Source: Edaphobacter aggregans (GTDB taxonomy: Bacteria; Acidobacteriota; Terriglobia; Terriglobales; Acidobacteriaceae). Taken from it: DNA of 53,634 nt. The position numbers and the translations under genes are program-made. Location: assembly GCA_022736715.1 (NCBI GenBank), contig DZDJ01000014.1, forward strand, positions 1 to 53,634, given 5' to 3'. The notes beneath the pieces are model-generated. The model had not been told where the DNA came from. It saw nothing but the letters and a program-made list of their open reading frames with translations, and made no database searches. Positions 42,583 to 51,040 of the stretch are shown here, piece after piece (the stretch's first letter is position 1; each line of letters starts with the position of its first letter).

Positions 42583-43770
42583 TTACGGCTGCACGCGCAG
42601 CAACACCACCCCATGCTGCGGCACTTCCGCCGTGTAGGAGTCATGCAGCGGGCCCAGGTCCTTGCCTGCCCAGATGTCGCGGGCGTGAATGGTGGAGGGC
42701 AGACCCGCATCCTTGAAGTGGAAGGTGATGGTCAAGGGGAAGTCACCACGGTTGAAGAGACCCACGGCCATCGCTCCATTGGCCAGCGGACGCGTCCAGA
42801 TTTCCTGCGGTCCTTCGGCAGAGAGGCGGTCGCCCTGTTTGCCCAGCGCATCCTGATCAATGGCAATCACGTCCTTGTTCATCAGGATGTCCTTGGTCTC
42901 CTGCGTCATCTGGCTCAGGTCATTGCCAGCCAGCAGCGGCGCGGCCAGAATCGCCCACAGGCTCATGTGCGTGCGATACTCGTCGCGGCTCATGTGCCCG
43001 TTGCCCACTTCCAGCATGTCCGGATCATTCCAGTGGCCCGGCCCGGCATACTTGGCCAGTCCTGCCTGGCCAAAGCCGATCTGGCTCATGCGTGCGTAGT
43101 TGTCCTTGATGTCGTCCGTGGTGCGCCACAGGTTGCCGCCCACCTTCGGCCCCCACTTCCACACTTCATCCCAGCCGTACTGGCACATGCTCAGCACAAT
43201 CGGACGGCCGGTCTTCAGGATGGCCCGGTGCATCTTCTCGTAGGCCTGCTGCATCAGGGCGTTGGCAATCTTTGGATCGCCGTGCGACTCGTCCTTCATG
43301 ATATTGCCGTAGCTGCACAGGTCGTACTTCAGGTAGTCCACGCCCCAGGATGCGTAGGTGGCTGCGTCCTGGTCCTCGTGGCCATAGCTGCCCTCATAGC
43401 GGGCGCAGGTCTGCGGCCCCGGAGAAGAATAAATGCCGAACTTCAGCCCCCTGGAGTGGATGTAGTCTCCGAGGGCCTTCATGTCTGGAAATTTGCTGTT
43501 GGAGTGGATGAAGCCCTTCGCGTCGCGCTGGCCCTCCCAGGTGTCGTCAATGTTCACGTAGACGTAGCCCGCATCACGCATACCAGAGGAGACCATGGCG
43601 TCAGCGGCTGCGCGCACATCGGCGTCCGTTACCTGACCGGCAAAGTGGTTCCAGCTGTTCCATCCCATGGGAGGAGTCGCAGCCAGCGTAGTGGACTGGG
43701 CAGAGAGACTGCCTGTGGCGGCCAGCAGCAGACCGGCCAGCAGTAAACAGAAATGAAAAGTCCTTTGCAT
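42583..43770 (-). CDS. Secreted GH27 alpha-galactosidase
   Basis: The 395-residue enzyme cleaves terminal alpha-galactose (or a related sugar) from oligosaccharides. It has a signal peptide ending LSAQSTTLA, the GH27 start TPPMGWNSWNHF (about 32-43), YVNIDDTW, the nucleophile Asp150 in VDYLKYDLCSYGN, the acid/base Asp220 in NLWRTTDDIKD and the GPGHWNDPDMLEVGNG run. The C-terminal antiparallel domain ends with HGVVLLRVQP. A LacI-type operator lies 41 bp before the start, so expression is probably induced by a sugar. No galactose-metabolic gene is adjacent. Confidence 0.95.
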   Translation of the reverse strand: MQRTFHFCLLLAGLLLAATGSLSAQSTTLAATPPMGWNSWNHFAGQVTDADVRAAADAMVSSGMRDAGYVYVNIDDTWEGQRDAKGFIHSNSKFPDMKALGDYIHSRGLKFGIYSSPGPQTCARYEGSYGHEDQDAATYASWGVDYLKYDLCSYGNIMKDESHGDPKIANALMQQAYEKMHRAILKTGRPIVLSMCQYGWDEVWKWGPKVGGNLWRTTDDIKDNYARMSQIGFGQAGLAKYAGPGHWNDPDMLEVGNGHMSRDEYRTHMSLWAILAAPLLAGNDLSQMTQETKDILMNKDVIAIDQDALGKQGDRLSAEGPQEIWTRPLANGAMAVGLFNRGDFPLTITFHFKDAGLPSTIHARDIWAGKDLGPLHDSYTAEVPQHGVVLLRVQP

Positions 43771-43811
43771 CTGGTGAAATTCTCCTTCGTTGGTCGTTTC
43801 TCAATCTATGG

Positions 43812-43825
43812 TGTAATCGCTTACA
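43812..43825. promoter_or_regulatory. LacI-family type operator before the alpha-galactosidase
   Basis: TGTAATCGCTTACA is a near-perfect palindrome with the central CG, matching the TGTAANCGNTTACA form typical of LacI-family repressor sites. It lies 41 bp upstream of the GH27 start, in the 154-bp space between two divergent genes. No LacI-family gene occurs in the window. Confidence 0.75.
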
Positions 43826-43924
43826 GGTCAACCCGCCTCTACGGAAATTTTCCGGGTTCCCTCGTTTACACTGTATTCACGCAGTTTCAGCGCTCTTCAT
43901 ATTCCACATTGAGAGACCAGGACG

Positions 43925-44743
43925 ATGACCGAGACCCGGCCCGGCGATTCTGCCCTTAAAAATCCGCGACGCCCATTGCCGGTTCTGCTGCCTGCCATGC
44001 AGGGGGCCAGCCTGGGGGTGCAGTATCGCGGAGCGGCCGGGGGGGCTGTCCGCGGCGACTTCTTTGATGTTGTGCAAATGGATCCTCACCATGTGCTCTT
44101 CCTGCTGCTGGATCTGGCAGCGCCCACCAACCGGGATTTGCAGGAAGTTCTGCCGGTGATGGCGCAAGTGCAGGAGGTTTTTCGCCAGCAGGCGCAGGAG
44201 CTGCGATCCGCAGCGCGTTCCGGGCAGGAAGGCTGGCTGGCGCGGCTGGTGCCGGAGGTGAATCGCGGCCTGATTGCCGCCGCCGAAGGTGCGCACTCGG
44301 CCACGGCCGTGCTGGGATGGTATGACCAGCAGCAGGGGCGGCTGACGTATGCCAATGCAGGCGCGCAGCCCATGCTGCTTCGCAATGGCGATGCCGTTCG
44401 CAAACTGGATGCCACCGGCGTTCCGCTGGGCCTGTCTGCGCAGAGCAGTTACGAGGTGCAGACCCTTGCGCTTGGTCCTGGAGCTGCCGTGGTGATTGCT
44501 TCGCGCGGTGTGGTGGAGGCGCGACGTCATGAGGAGGTCTTCGGGCTCGATCGCGTAGGGGAAGTGCTGGCCGTCAATGCGGATGCACCCGCGCAGCCGC
44601 TTTGCGATGCTGTGCTGCAGGCCGCATGGCGCTTTCGCCAGCAGACATCGCACTTTGGCCCGGCACTGCGGTTGCCGGATTTTCAGCAGCAGCATCTGGA
44701 TGGGGACATGACGGTGGTGGCGCTGGCGCGCGCGGCATTGTAG
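43925..44743 (+). CDS. SpoIIE/RsbU-like serine phosphatase, partly degenerate
   Basis: The 272-residue protein has the PP2C-type SpoIIE fold: GAVRGDFFDVVQMDPHHVLFLLLD resembles the GGDFYD motif, AHSATAVLGWYDQQQGRLTYANAG covers the central part, and GDMTVVALARAA resembles the C-terminal DDITLLVL. The usual GHG loop after the second metal-binding Asp is replaced by LAAPTNRDLQE, so metal binding or activity may be altered. Relatives act on anti-sigma factor antagonists. There is no receiver or PAS domain. The gene diverges from the alpha-galactosidase. Confidence 0.75.
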   Translation: MTETRPGDSALKNPRRPLPVLLPAMQGASLGVQYRGAAGGAVRGDFFDVVQMDPHHVLFLLLDLAAPTNRDLQEVLPVMAQVQEVFRQQAQELRSAARSGQEGWLARLVPEVNRGLIAAAEGAHSATAVLGWYDQQQGRLTYANAGAQPMLLRNGDAVRKLDATGVPLGLSAQSSYEVQTLALGPGAAVVIASRGVVEARRHEEVFGLDRVGEVLAVNADAPAQPLCDAVLQAAWRFRQQTSHFGPALRLPDFQQQHLDGDMTVVALARAAL

Positions 44744-44751
44744 CGCCAGCC

Positions 44752-45246
44752 TCAGCCGCGCCTGTACTCGCCGCTTTTGCCGCCGCTCTTGCGCAGCAAC
44801 ACCACTTCGCGGATCGCGATGCCTTTGTCCAGCGCCTTGCACATGTCATAGATGGTAAGCGCGGCAATACTGGCGGCCGTCATGGCCTCCATCTCCACAC
44901 CGGTGCCTGCCGTGGTGGCGGCGGTTGCGGTAATGCGCACGCCTTTGGCAACGATCTTCGTCTGCACATCCACAAAGCTGAGCGGCAGCGGATGGCACAT
45001 CGGAATCAGCTCCGCTGTTTTCTTCGCTGCCTGTATTCCGGCAAAGCGGGCCACTTCCAGCGGATTGCCCTTCGGATTGGCCGGCAGCGCGCGCAGCACA
45101 GCGCGGGAAAGCTCCACAAAGGCCTGGGCCGTGGCTTCGCGGCGCGTGGCTGCCTTGTTGCTGACGTCGACCATGTGTGCCTGTCCATCCGCATCGTAAT
45201 GGGAGAGCTGCGCCGCCGGTTTTGCAGTTCGAGTTCGGGTTGCCAT
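44752..45246 (-). CDS. moaC: Cyclic pyranopterin monophosphate synthase
   Basis: The 164-residue enzyme makes cyclic pyranopterin monophosphate in molybdenum cofactor synthesis. Signature residues are HMVDVSNKAATRREATA, the ELIPMCHPLPLSFVDV segment with its catalytic-site histidine, GVEMEAMTAASIAALTIYDM and CKALDKGIAIREVVLL. A short Lys/Thr-rich N-terminus precedes the core. It follows moeA by 10 bp on the same strand, making a two-gene operon. It ends only 8 bp from the converging phosphatase gene. Confidence 0.96.
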   Translation of the reverse strand: MATRTRTAKPAAQLSHYDADGQAHMVDVSNKAATRREATAQAFVELSRAVLRALPANPKGNPLEVARFAGIQAAKKTAELIPMCHPLPLSFVDVQTKIVAKGVRITATAATTAGTGVEMEAMTAASIAALTIYDMCKALDKGIAIREVVLLRKSGGKSGEYRRG

Positions 45247-45256
45247 CTCTATCAGC

Positions 45257-46519
45257 CTACTGCAACAGCACGGTCACCGGTTCACCTGCGGCCAGAGTTT
45301 CGCGGTCCGGCGGCACCACCAGGTAGCCATTGGCGCGCGCATTCGCGGCCTGGTCGCCAGAGCCCTGCCACGGCACCTGCCGTACCGTGGGCGTGTGCAG
45401 ATCGTAGTGCAGCAGCGCTGGCAGAAAGCGCGTCAGCCCGGTTTTGGTGCGCAGCGGCTCCGCCAGCGTGGCCTGCACAAATCGTGGTTGCTGCTGCCGC
45501 TCTCCGCAAAGCGCGCGCAGCAGCGGCGCTGCAAACAGCAGAAAGGTGACCTGCGTCGAAACCGGATTGCCCGGCAGGCCAAAGAAGTATTGTGGCGGAC
45601 GATCGGCGGTGCCGGGCAGCCTGCCAAAGACGACCGGTTTGCCCGGCTGCATGCGGACGCCGGTAAAGAAAAACTCCGCTCCCAGCTCCAGCAGCACCGC
45701 TTCCACCAGATCGTATTTGCCCATGGAGACGCCGCCGGTCAGCAGCAGCAGGTCGCAGGCACGCGCCGCCCGTATGCTGGCCAGCAGCGCCTCGCACGTG
45801 TCCTGTGCAACCGGCTGGCGAATCGCCTCGGCACCGGCAGCGGCAATCTGCGTGGCCAGGGCATAGCTGTTGGAGTTGCGAATCTGGTGGGGCAGCGGAC
45901 TGTCTTCCACCTCCACCAGCTCGTCGCCGGTGGCGATCACAGCAATCCGTGGCCGGGCAAAGACCTGTAATGTTGCGCGCCCGCAGGCGGCGGCAATGGC
46001 AATTTCCGCTGCGCCCATGCGTGTCCCGGTTGGCAGCAGCACTTCTCCGGCGCGTGCTTCGCTGCCGCAGGGCACAACGTTTTCTCCGGCGTGGATGCTG
46101 CGGCCTTCAGCCAGATGAACCCTGCGCAGGCCAGATGGTTCCTCATCAAGGACGTGCTCCAACATCACTACGCAGTCGGCTCCGGCGGGGATGGGAGCGC
46201 CGGTCATCACTTCCACGGCCTGGCCGGGTAGCAGCGCAGCGCCTTGCCAAATCTCTCCGGCTCGAACCTGGCCGATCACCTGCGCGGCTGCTCCCTGCTG
46301 CACGCTGGCGGCCTGGGTGGCAAAGCCATCGCGGGTGGAGCGGTCAAACGGCGGCTGCGGACGGTCTGCGGCCACAGCCTCGGCCAGCGTGCGCCCCTGC
46401 GTGGCCAGCAGCGCCAGCCGTTCCGGAGCAGGCCTTGCCGTCAGCTTGCCAGCGTGGTCCAGCACCAGGGCCAGAGCGTCAGGAAAATCCAGGATGCGAA
46501 GGTGGGTTTCCGGCTGCAT
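45257..46519 (-). CDS. moeA: Molybdopterin molybdenumtransferase
   Basis: The 420-residue enzyme inserts molybdate into adenylated molybdopterin. Motifs include FDRSTRDGFATQA near the N-terminus, PVEVMTGAPIPAGADCVVM (as GQAVEVMTGAPIPAGADCV), the LLTGGVSMGKYDLVE segment, and PVVFGRLPG and YFFGLPGNPVSTQVTF in the C-terminal MoeA domains. Size is standard. The gene is first of the moeA-moaC pair. The start is the ATG at 46519. Confidence 0.95.
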   Translation of the reverse strand: MQPETHLRILDFPDALALVLDHAGKLTARPAPERLALLATQGRTLAEAVAADRPQPPFDRSTRDGFATQAASVQQGAAAQVIGQVRAGEIWQGAALLPGQAVEVMTGAPIPAGADCVVMLEHVLDEEPSGLRRVHLAEGRSIHAGENVVPCGSEARAGEVLLPTGTRMGAAEIAIAAACGRATLQVFARPRIAVIATGDELVEVEDSPLPHQIRNSNSYALATQIAAAGAEAIRQPVAQDTCEALLASIRAARACDLLLLTGGVSMGKYDLVEAVLLELGAEFFFTGVRMQPGKPVVFGRLPGTADRPPQYFFGLPGNPVSTQVTFLLFAAPLLRALCGERQQQPRFVQATLAEPLRTKTGLTRFLPALLHYDLHTPTVRQVPWQGSGDQAANARANGYLVVPPDRETLAAGEPVTVLLQ

Positions 46520-46587
46520 TTGTTGCGATTGTAGAAGAGAAGCCGCACCGGCGCAGCGATGGTGGCCTTGAGCGGTATTCGGGCAGC

Positions 46588-46624
46588 AAAAGCCCTCGCC
46601 AGAGCGAATCGGACGAGGGCTTTT
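46588..46624 (-). terminator. Rho-independent terminator after the TPR gene
   Basis: AAAAGCCCTCG (46588-46598) pairs perfectly with CGAGGGCTTTT (46614-46624). The structure lies 39 bp beyond the TPR gene stop on the minus strand and is symmetric enough to work in both directions. Confidence 0.9.
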
Positions 46625-46662
46625 GGGGGTTGGTCGAGGGCCGGTTTACTCCTGCTGGCGGA

Positions 46663-47793
46663 TTAGCGCTTCTTCTTGCCCGCCTTGAAGGACGAGGTCA
46701 CTGACTGGCCAATGCCGGTCAGAATCTGCTTGACCTCTTCGGCATGCGCGCCGTTGGGGGCCAGCTCCAGATACTTCTGGTAGGCATCAACGCAGCCCGG
46801 AGGCGGCACCAGCCTGTGCGTCTTCGGATCTTCGGTGGTCTGTGCGATCAGCGCCTGGCCCTTCACGTAGTAGGCGTCCACCTTGGTTGGATCGGCAGCA
46901 ACGGCCTTGTCCGCGGCGGCGGCGGCTTCCGTGCCCTTGCCGAGCTTGTAGAGCACGATCGCCTCGTTCAGGTAGTACATGCCCGCGTTTTTCGGGTCCA
47001 GCTTGGCGGCGGCCTCATAGGCAGCCACAGCGTCTTCCGTTTTGCCGGTGTTGGCCAGCGCCTGGCCCATGTTGTTGTTGGCAGAAGCCGCCACATCCGG
47101 GTTGGGCTTCTTGGAGGCGCTGTTCAGGTCGATCGATTTTTTATAGGACGTGATGGCGTCGTCATACTTCTTGGCGCCCAGCTGCGCGTCGCCCAGGGTG
47201 TACCACAGCAGCGGCTCGTCCGGCTTGGCCTGCGTGGCTTCCGTCATTTCGCTGATCGCCTTGTCAAAGTTGCCGGCGTGCATATCGTCACGCGACTGCT
47301 TCAGCAGTGCATTCAGGTTCTTGATCTTGGAGTTTTCCGCCATCGCCGCGGTGTTCTGCTTGCGGTACTCCTCCAGCATCTTCTTCTGTTCCGGCGTCAT
47401 CTTGTCGATGTAGGCCTGGCGGCTCAGGTCAAAGTTCAGCGTGGTGTCTGCCCCGGCAGTCACCTTGATGTTGTAGGAGAAGTCGATCGTCTTGTCGTTC
47501 TGGAAGAGCACAGCCTGGTAGGTGCCGACCGGAAGATCAGCGCCCTTGAAGTCGCCGTTCTGGTCCGTCGGGAAGTTGAACTCGAACTTGCTGTCCTTGG
47601 TCAGTGGTCCGGAGCCGGAGCTGAGCTTCACAATACCGTTGGTGATGGCAATGCCAAGCGGATCATTCACATGGCCGTGGATGCTGCCATTGGCTGTCTG
47701 TGCGGTGGCGGCCTGTGGCTGCAGCAAAAAGGCCATCGAGAGGGCCGCTGCGGCCACCATGGCTGCGCGGAATCTGGATCGTAGTGTGTACAT
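46663..47793 (-). CDS. Secreted TPR protein with carboxypeptidase-regulatory-like N-domain
   Basis: The 376-residue protein has a signal peptide (MYTLRSRFRAAMVAAAALSM, cleaved near AATAQ), an N-terminal beta-sandwich (GSIHGHVNDPLGIAITNGIV to about residue 115) similar to that of acidobacterial TonB receptors, a charged helical linker and at least three TPR repeats (LLWYTLGDAQLGAKKYDDAI, NNMGQALANTGKTEDAVAAY, MYYLNEAIVLYKLGKGTEAA). It ends in KAGKKKR. It is probably a periplasmic or outer-membrane interaction protein. The start at 47793 has an AAGGAGA site; the frame extends further upstream without family features. Confidence 0.85.
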   Translation of the reverse strand: MYTLRSRFRAAMVAAAALSMAFLLQPQAATAQTANGSIHGHVNDPLGIAITNGIVKLSSGSGPLTKDSKFEFNFPTDQNGDFKGADLPVGTYQAVLFQNDKTIDFSYNIKVTAGADTTLNFDLSRQAYIDKMTPEQKKMLEEYRKQNTAAMAENSKIKNLNALLKQSRDDMHAGNFDKAISEMTEATQAKPDEPLLWYTLGDAQLGAKKYDDAITSYKKSIDLNSASKKPNPDVAASANNNMGQALANTGKTEDAVAAYEAAAKLDPKNAGMYYLNEAIVLYKLGKGTEAAAAADKAVAADPTKVDAYYVKGQALIAQTTEDPKTHRLVPPPGCVDAYQKYLELAPNGAHAEEVKQILTGIGQSVTSSFKAGKKKR

Positions 47794-47927
47794 CTTGCAA
47801 TCTCCTTGCAATCTTCGTTGGTTTTGCGCGTTGCCGAGGCCACGCGCACAAATCGTTTGTTGCCAAAATCTGTTTCTGCTCCGTCCCATCCGCAATAGAA
47901 GAATGCGCCCTGGCGCCACCTCTTGCC

Positions 47928-48635
47928 TTATTGGATGCGGGCATACGGAATCGGGTCAACTGCCCCGGCTTCCCGGAAAGCGCGCAGCCGCAACACACAA
48001 CTGTCGCACACGCCGCAGGCCAGCTCCACTCCAGAGTAGCAAGACCACGTTAAATGGAATGGAGCGCCAAGTTCAAGGCCAAGCCGGACGATCTCCACTT
48101 TTCGCAGTGCGATCAACGGCGTTGCCACTGCAATATCGCCCTCTTTGGTGCCGGTGCGGATGAGCTGGTTAAACGCCTCATAATACGCGGGCCGGCAGTC
48201 CGGATAGCCGGAGCTGTCCTGCTCTACAGCGCCGATAAAGACCTTTTTTGCGCCAAGCACCTCTGCCCAGCTCACGGCCGCCGAAAGAAAGTGCGCATTG
48301 CGGAAGGGCACATAGGTCACCGGAATTTCCGCGCCAATCTCGGCCTCCTGCGCAGGCGCATCCGGCACGGCGATGTTGTGGTCGGTCAGCGCGGAGCCGC
48401 CAATCCGGCGGAAGAGATCGATGCGCAGGTGCATCACTTCGCGAATGCCCACAGCAGCGGCCACGGCCTGCGCGGCCTGCGTTTCCCGTGCTTCGGTACG
48501 CTGCCCATAACTGAAGTGGACAGCATAGGCGTCGTAGTGGCGTGCCGCCAGCGCAGCGCAGACGGACGAATCCATGCCACCGGAAAGGCACACCACCGCG
48601 CGCGGCTTTTCTGTCAAAATACTCACGCTTTCCAT
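47928..48635 (-). CDS. queC: 7-cyano-7-deazaguanine (preQ0) synthase
   Basis: The 235-residue ATP-dependent enzyme turns 7-carboxy-7-deazaguanine into preQ0. The P-loop VVCLSGGMDSSVCAALAAR (about 14-32), the FSYGQR segment, TYVPFRNAHFLSAAVSWAE, the GAVEQDSSGYPDCR run, and the zinc-binding WSCYSG...CGVCDSCVLRLRAF cysteines are all present. It is separated from queE-queD by a nucleoside permease-like gene and a hypothetical gene on the same strand. It begins with MESVSILTEKPR. Confidence 0.95.
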   Translation of the reverse strand: MESVSILTEKPRAVVCLSGGMDSSVCAALAARHYDAYAVHFSYGQRTEARETQAAQAVAAAVGIREVMHLRIDLFRRIGGSALTDHNIAVPDAPAQEAEIGAEIPVTYVPFRNAHFLSAAVSWAEVLGAKKVFIGAVEQDSSGYPDCRPAYYEAFNQLIRTGTKEGDIAVATPLIALRKVEIVRLGLELGAPFHLTWSCYSGVELACGVCDSCVLRLRAFREAGAVDPIPYARIQ

Positions 48636-48662
48636 GATACCGGGAGCGGTCAGGGCAACAGA

Positions 48663-49712
48663 TCAGGGCAGTTGGTCCCGGTACCGGCTCCAGTGCTGCA
48701 CCAGCGCGTCCACCACCACATGGCCCACGCGATAGGCGGAGTCCAGTGCTGGCAGATAGGCGCTGTATCTGGTCACTTTGGTTTCGGCCAGACTTTGCGC
48801 TGCCGTCAGTCCGCGGCGCTGCTGGTCGTAGTTGCTGGCCGTGCGCAGCACCAGCGCGCGGCGCGGATCCACTTTTCCGGCATGTGCCAGATACATAAGG
48901 GATTGCAGCGTTCCCGTATCTTCCATCCCGCTGGTCACAAAGTTGCCCTTGCCATCGGTCTGGTACTGCACCCAGGCATTTGCCCATGTGTCCATTCGCT
49001 TGCCGTGCCAGAAGGTGGAGGCCGAGAGCGTGTCCCCTTTCAATACAAAGGGCGGCCGGTGCGCCGCGGCTCCGTTATATCCCATGCGGCGCGCGCGCAT
49101 CTCCGGCGTATCCGGCAAAGGGACATTTTTCGTCAGGTTGTAGGCCCAGTTCACCAGTTGCGGATTCAGGTGGAAGGCGATGCCGTTTTCCGCCGTGCGT
49201 GGCTTTTCGTAGGGCACGGACTTGCGCAGCGGCACGTATCCCGTGGGCCAGCTTTTGGGGATTTCGCGGGCGTCTATCTCATGCGCCAGGTCGCCATCCA
49301 CCACCCACTCTGCCCATGCAGCCGAACCAAGCGACGCATCCTGCGGATCGACGCCGGCAATGCCCGCAACCAGCCAGTAAGTATGCGTCAGGTCAAAACG
49401 CGGATCCATGCCCAGCGCCATAATGTTGGCCGCCGCGCGCGCCGTGCCCACGCCGGTCACCATACCCAGCACGCCGTCCCGGTTCATGCGCAGAGGATGC
49501 TCGCCCTGCGGAAACGGAAGGAGGGTGTCCAGATGTTCGCGCTCGACCCAGTACTGAAACTCGCCCGGAGTATCGCCCGTGTCGGCACCCGGCTCAAACA
49601 TGGTGACGACGACCACCTTCACCGGAATGGGGGCGGCACTGGCCGCGAAGGCGGTAAAAGGAATCAGGCTAGCCGTGAAGGCCAGGAAAAAGTGGGCGAA
49701 TCTGCGGGGCAT
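48663..49712 (-). CDS. Purine nucleoside permease (NUP) family, secreted
   Basis: The 349-residue protein has a signal peptide (MPRRFAHFFLAFTASLIPFT) and the NUP/nucleoside-phosphorylase-like fold: VKVVVVTMFEPGADTGDTPG, GMVTGVGTARAAANIMALG, YWLVAGIAGVDPQDASLGS, VTSGMEDTGT and VLRTASNYD. Family members were described as purine nucleoside permeases, though the fold suggests nucleosidase or binding activity in the periplasm. The start at 49712 begins the signal peptide; another start 9 codons upstream is possible. The gene lies between queC and queE, and the neighbour gene's stop overlaps its start by 44 bp. Confidence 0.85.
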   Translation of the reverse strand: MPRRFAHFFLAFTASLIPFTAFAASAAPIPVKVVVVTMFEPGADTGDTPGEFQYWVEREHLDTLLPFPQGEHPLRMNRDGVLGMVTGVGTARAAANIMALGMDPRFDLTHTYWLVAGIAGVDPQDASLGSAAWAEWVVDGDLAHEIDAREIPKSWPTGYVPLRKSVPYEKPRTAENGIAFHLNPQLVNWAYNLTKNVPLPDTPEMRARRMGYNGAAAHRPPFVLKGDTLSASTFWHGKRMDTWANAWVQYQTDGKGNFVTSGMEDTGTLQSLMYLAHAGKVDPRRALVLRTASNYDQQRRGLTAAQSLAETKVTRYSAYLPALDSAYRVGHVVVDALVQHWSRYRDQLP

Positions 49713-50169
49713 GGCCAAATGATAACGCGCCCGTTGCATCTACAAAAGAGGCAGTCTGTTGCGTCCGCTCATAAAAACTGTGTGCCACGGCCCGCACCCG
49801 CTCTTCCTGCGCCACAGAAAGAAACTGGATCAGCAGACCTTCTTCCGGAGCAAAACGCTCGCGGAAACGCGCCGCGCACAACTCAATCAGGCTTTGCCGC
49901 TGCCGCCGACCGGCGCGCAGGCACAAGGCCACCTTGGGCCCGGTCACTTCCTGATGCAGAATGCGCACCAGATATGCGGCCACCACATCCGGATGCGTCA
50001 GGAAAAGCTGCACCCAGTCTGCCTTCAACTCCCGCTCCACCGGCCCGTCCTGCTCGCGCAGATAAGTGAACCGCGGATGAGCTGACGACGGCCCCTCCTC
50101 CGTGGCGGATGGTTTCCCGCCAGTCCAGAGAGGCTGCTGCCGAAGCCGCTCCTTCAATTGTTCCATCAT
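49669..50169 (-). CDS. Uncharacterised protein, possibly SseB C-terminal-like
   Basis: The 166-residue protein has a charged N-terminus (MMEQLKERLRQQPLWTGGKP), then LKADWVQLFLTHPDVVAAYL and a KVALCLRAG-type strand followed by SLIELCAARFRERFAPEEGL and VRAVAHSFYERTQQ. The last part resembles the C-terminal domain of enhanced-serine-sensitivity protein SseB, but the match is weak and I assign no function. Several in-frame ATGs exist upstream; 50169 has GGGAG at 8 nt. It overlaps the start of the NUP gene by 44 bp. Confidence 0.6.
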   Translation of the reverse strand: MMEQLKERLRQQPLWTGGKPSATEEGPSSAHPRFTYLREQDGPVERELKADWVQLFLTHPDVVAAYLVRILHQEVTGPKVALCLRAGRRQRQSLIELCAARFRERFAPEEGLLIQFLSVAQEERVRAVAHSFYERTQQTASFVDATGALSFGHAPQIRPLFPGLHG

Positions 50170-50350
50170 GGCAATTGCTCCCATGGCAGTGGTTCCGTCA
50201 TGGCAGTATCGTTTCACAGGGCAGCACCTTGCCGCATCGTACTTCCGTAACTACTAACCTGATCGGTTAACAGCCATCCACCATAGCAGGAAACCCGGCT
50301 GCGCCGGTTCCGTTTTTCCTGAAGTTGCTCACGGTCGATGCTCGTCCGGC

Positions 50351-51040
50351 TCAGACGCCCTTTTTTGCCGGTTCCCAGATGAATTTGTGGATCTGCAGGC
50401 TCAGCCGCGCGGGCAGTCCATCGGCCAGCATCCATTCCACCAGCAGCCGCGGATCCAGCGTGCAGTTGGCGGTGTCGCGCGTCCGGCTGGGTGTTTTAGA
50501 GAAAGCAGGCGACAGCAAAAGATGGCCGGTGCGCTGCTCCAGCCGGTGCTCGCGGATAAAGTCCCGCGCAAACTCATAGTCGGCGCGGTCGCTGATGACG
50601 AATTTCACCTCATCGCGCGCCGTCAGCGCCTGCAAATTGGGCAGATGAAAGCTGCCAAAGGCCGGACCGGAGCCGGGGCACTTCACGTCCACAATCTTGT
50701 GCACGGCCTGCGGCACCTGCTCCAGCGGACGCTCGCCGCTGGTCTCCATCATGAGCGTATAGCCCTGGGCCAGCAGCAGCTCCATCAGCGGCAGCAGCTC
50801 TTTGGCCTGCAGCATGGGCTCTCCGCCGGTGAACTCCACCAGCCGCACCGGAGCCAGCGCGGCAATCTCCGCTTCCACTTCTTCCAGCGTGCGCTTGTAG
50901 CCGCCGGTAAAGGTGTATTCGGAGTCGCACCAGCTGCAGCGCAGGTTGCACCCGGCCAGCCGCACAAAGATGCACGGCACGCCGGCAAAGCTCGATTCGC
51001 CCTGGACGGATTTGTAAAGCTCAATGAGATACATGGTCAC
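50351..51040 (-). CDS. queE: 7-carboxy-7-deazaguanine synthase (radical SAM)
   Basis: The 229-residue radical SAM enzyme converts 6-carboxytetrahydropterin to 7-carboxy-7-deazaguanine. The cluster motif reads GCNLRCSWCDSEYTFTGG (C-x3-C-x2-C), preceded by YKSVQGESSFAGVPCIFVRL, and VEFTGGEPMLQ follows as the SAM-binding GGE motif. The C-terminus includes LSLQIHKFIW, as in other family members. The first codons overlap the end of queD by 4 bp (ATGA), so queD-queE form an operon. The gene is a short member of the family, without the extra SPASM-like region of some radical SAM enzymes. Confidence 0.95.
   Translation of the reverse strand: MTMYLIELYKSVQGESSFAGVPCIFVRLAGCNLRCSWCDSEYTFTGGYKRTLEEVEAEIAALAPVRLVEFTGGEPMLQAKELLPLMELLLAQGYTLMMETSGERPLEQVPQAVHKIVDVKCPGSGPAFGSFHLPNLQALTARDEVKFVISDRADYEFARDFIREHRLEQRTGHLLLSPAFSKTPSRTRDTANCTLDPRLLVEWMLADGLPARLSLQIHKFIWEPAKKGV

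Noticed and set aside
48054-50069. A 671-codon plus-strand open frame opposite queC, the NUP gene and the unknown gene
   Set aside because: It is His/Arg-rich, has no family features, and lies opposite three recognisable genes; it results from high-GC codon bias.
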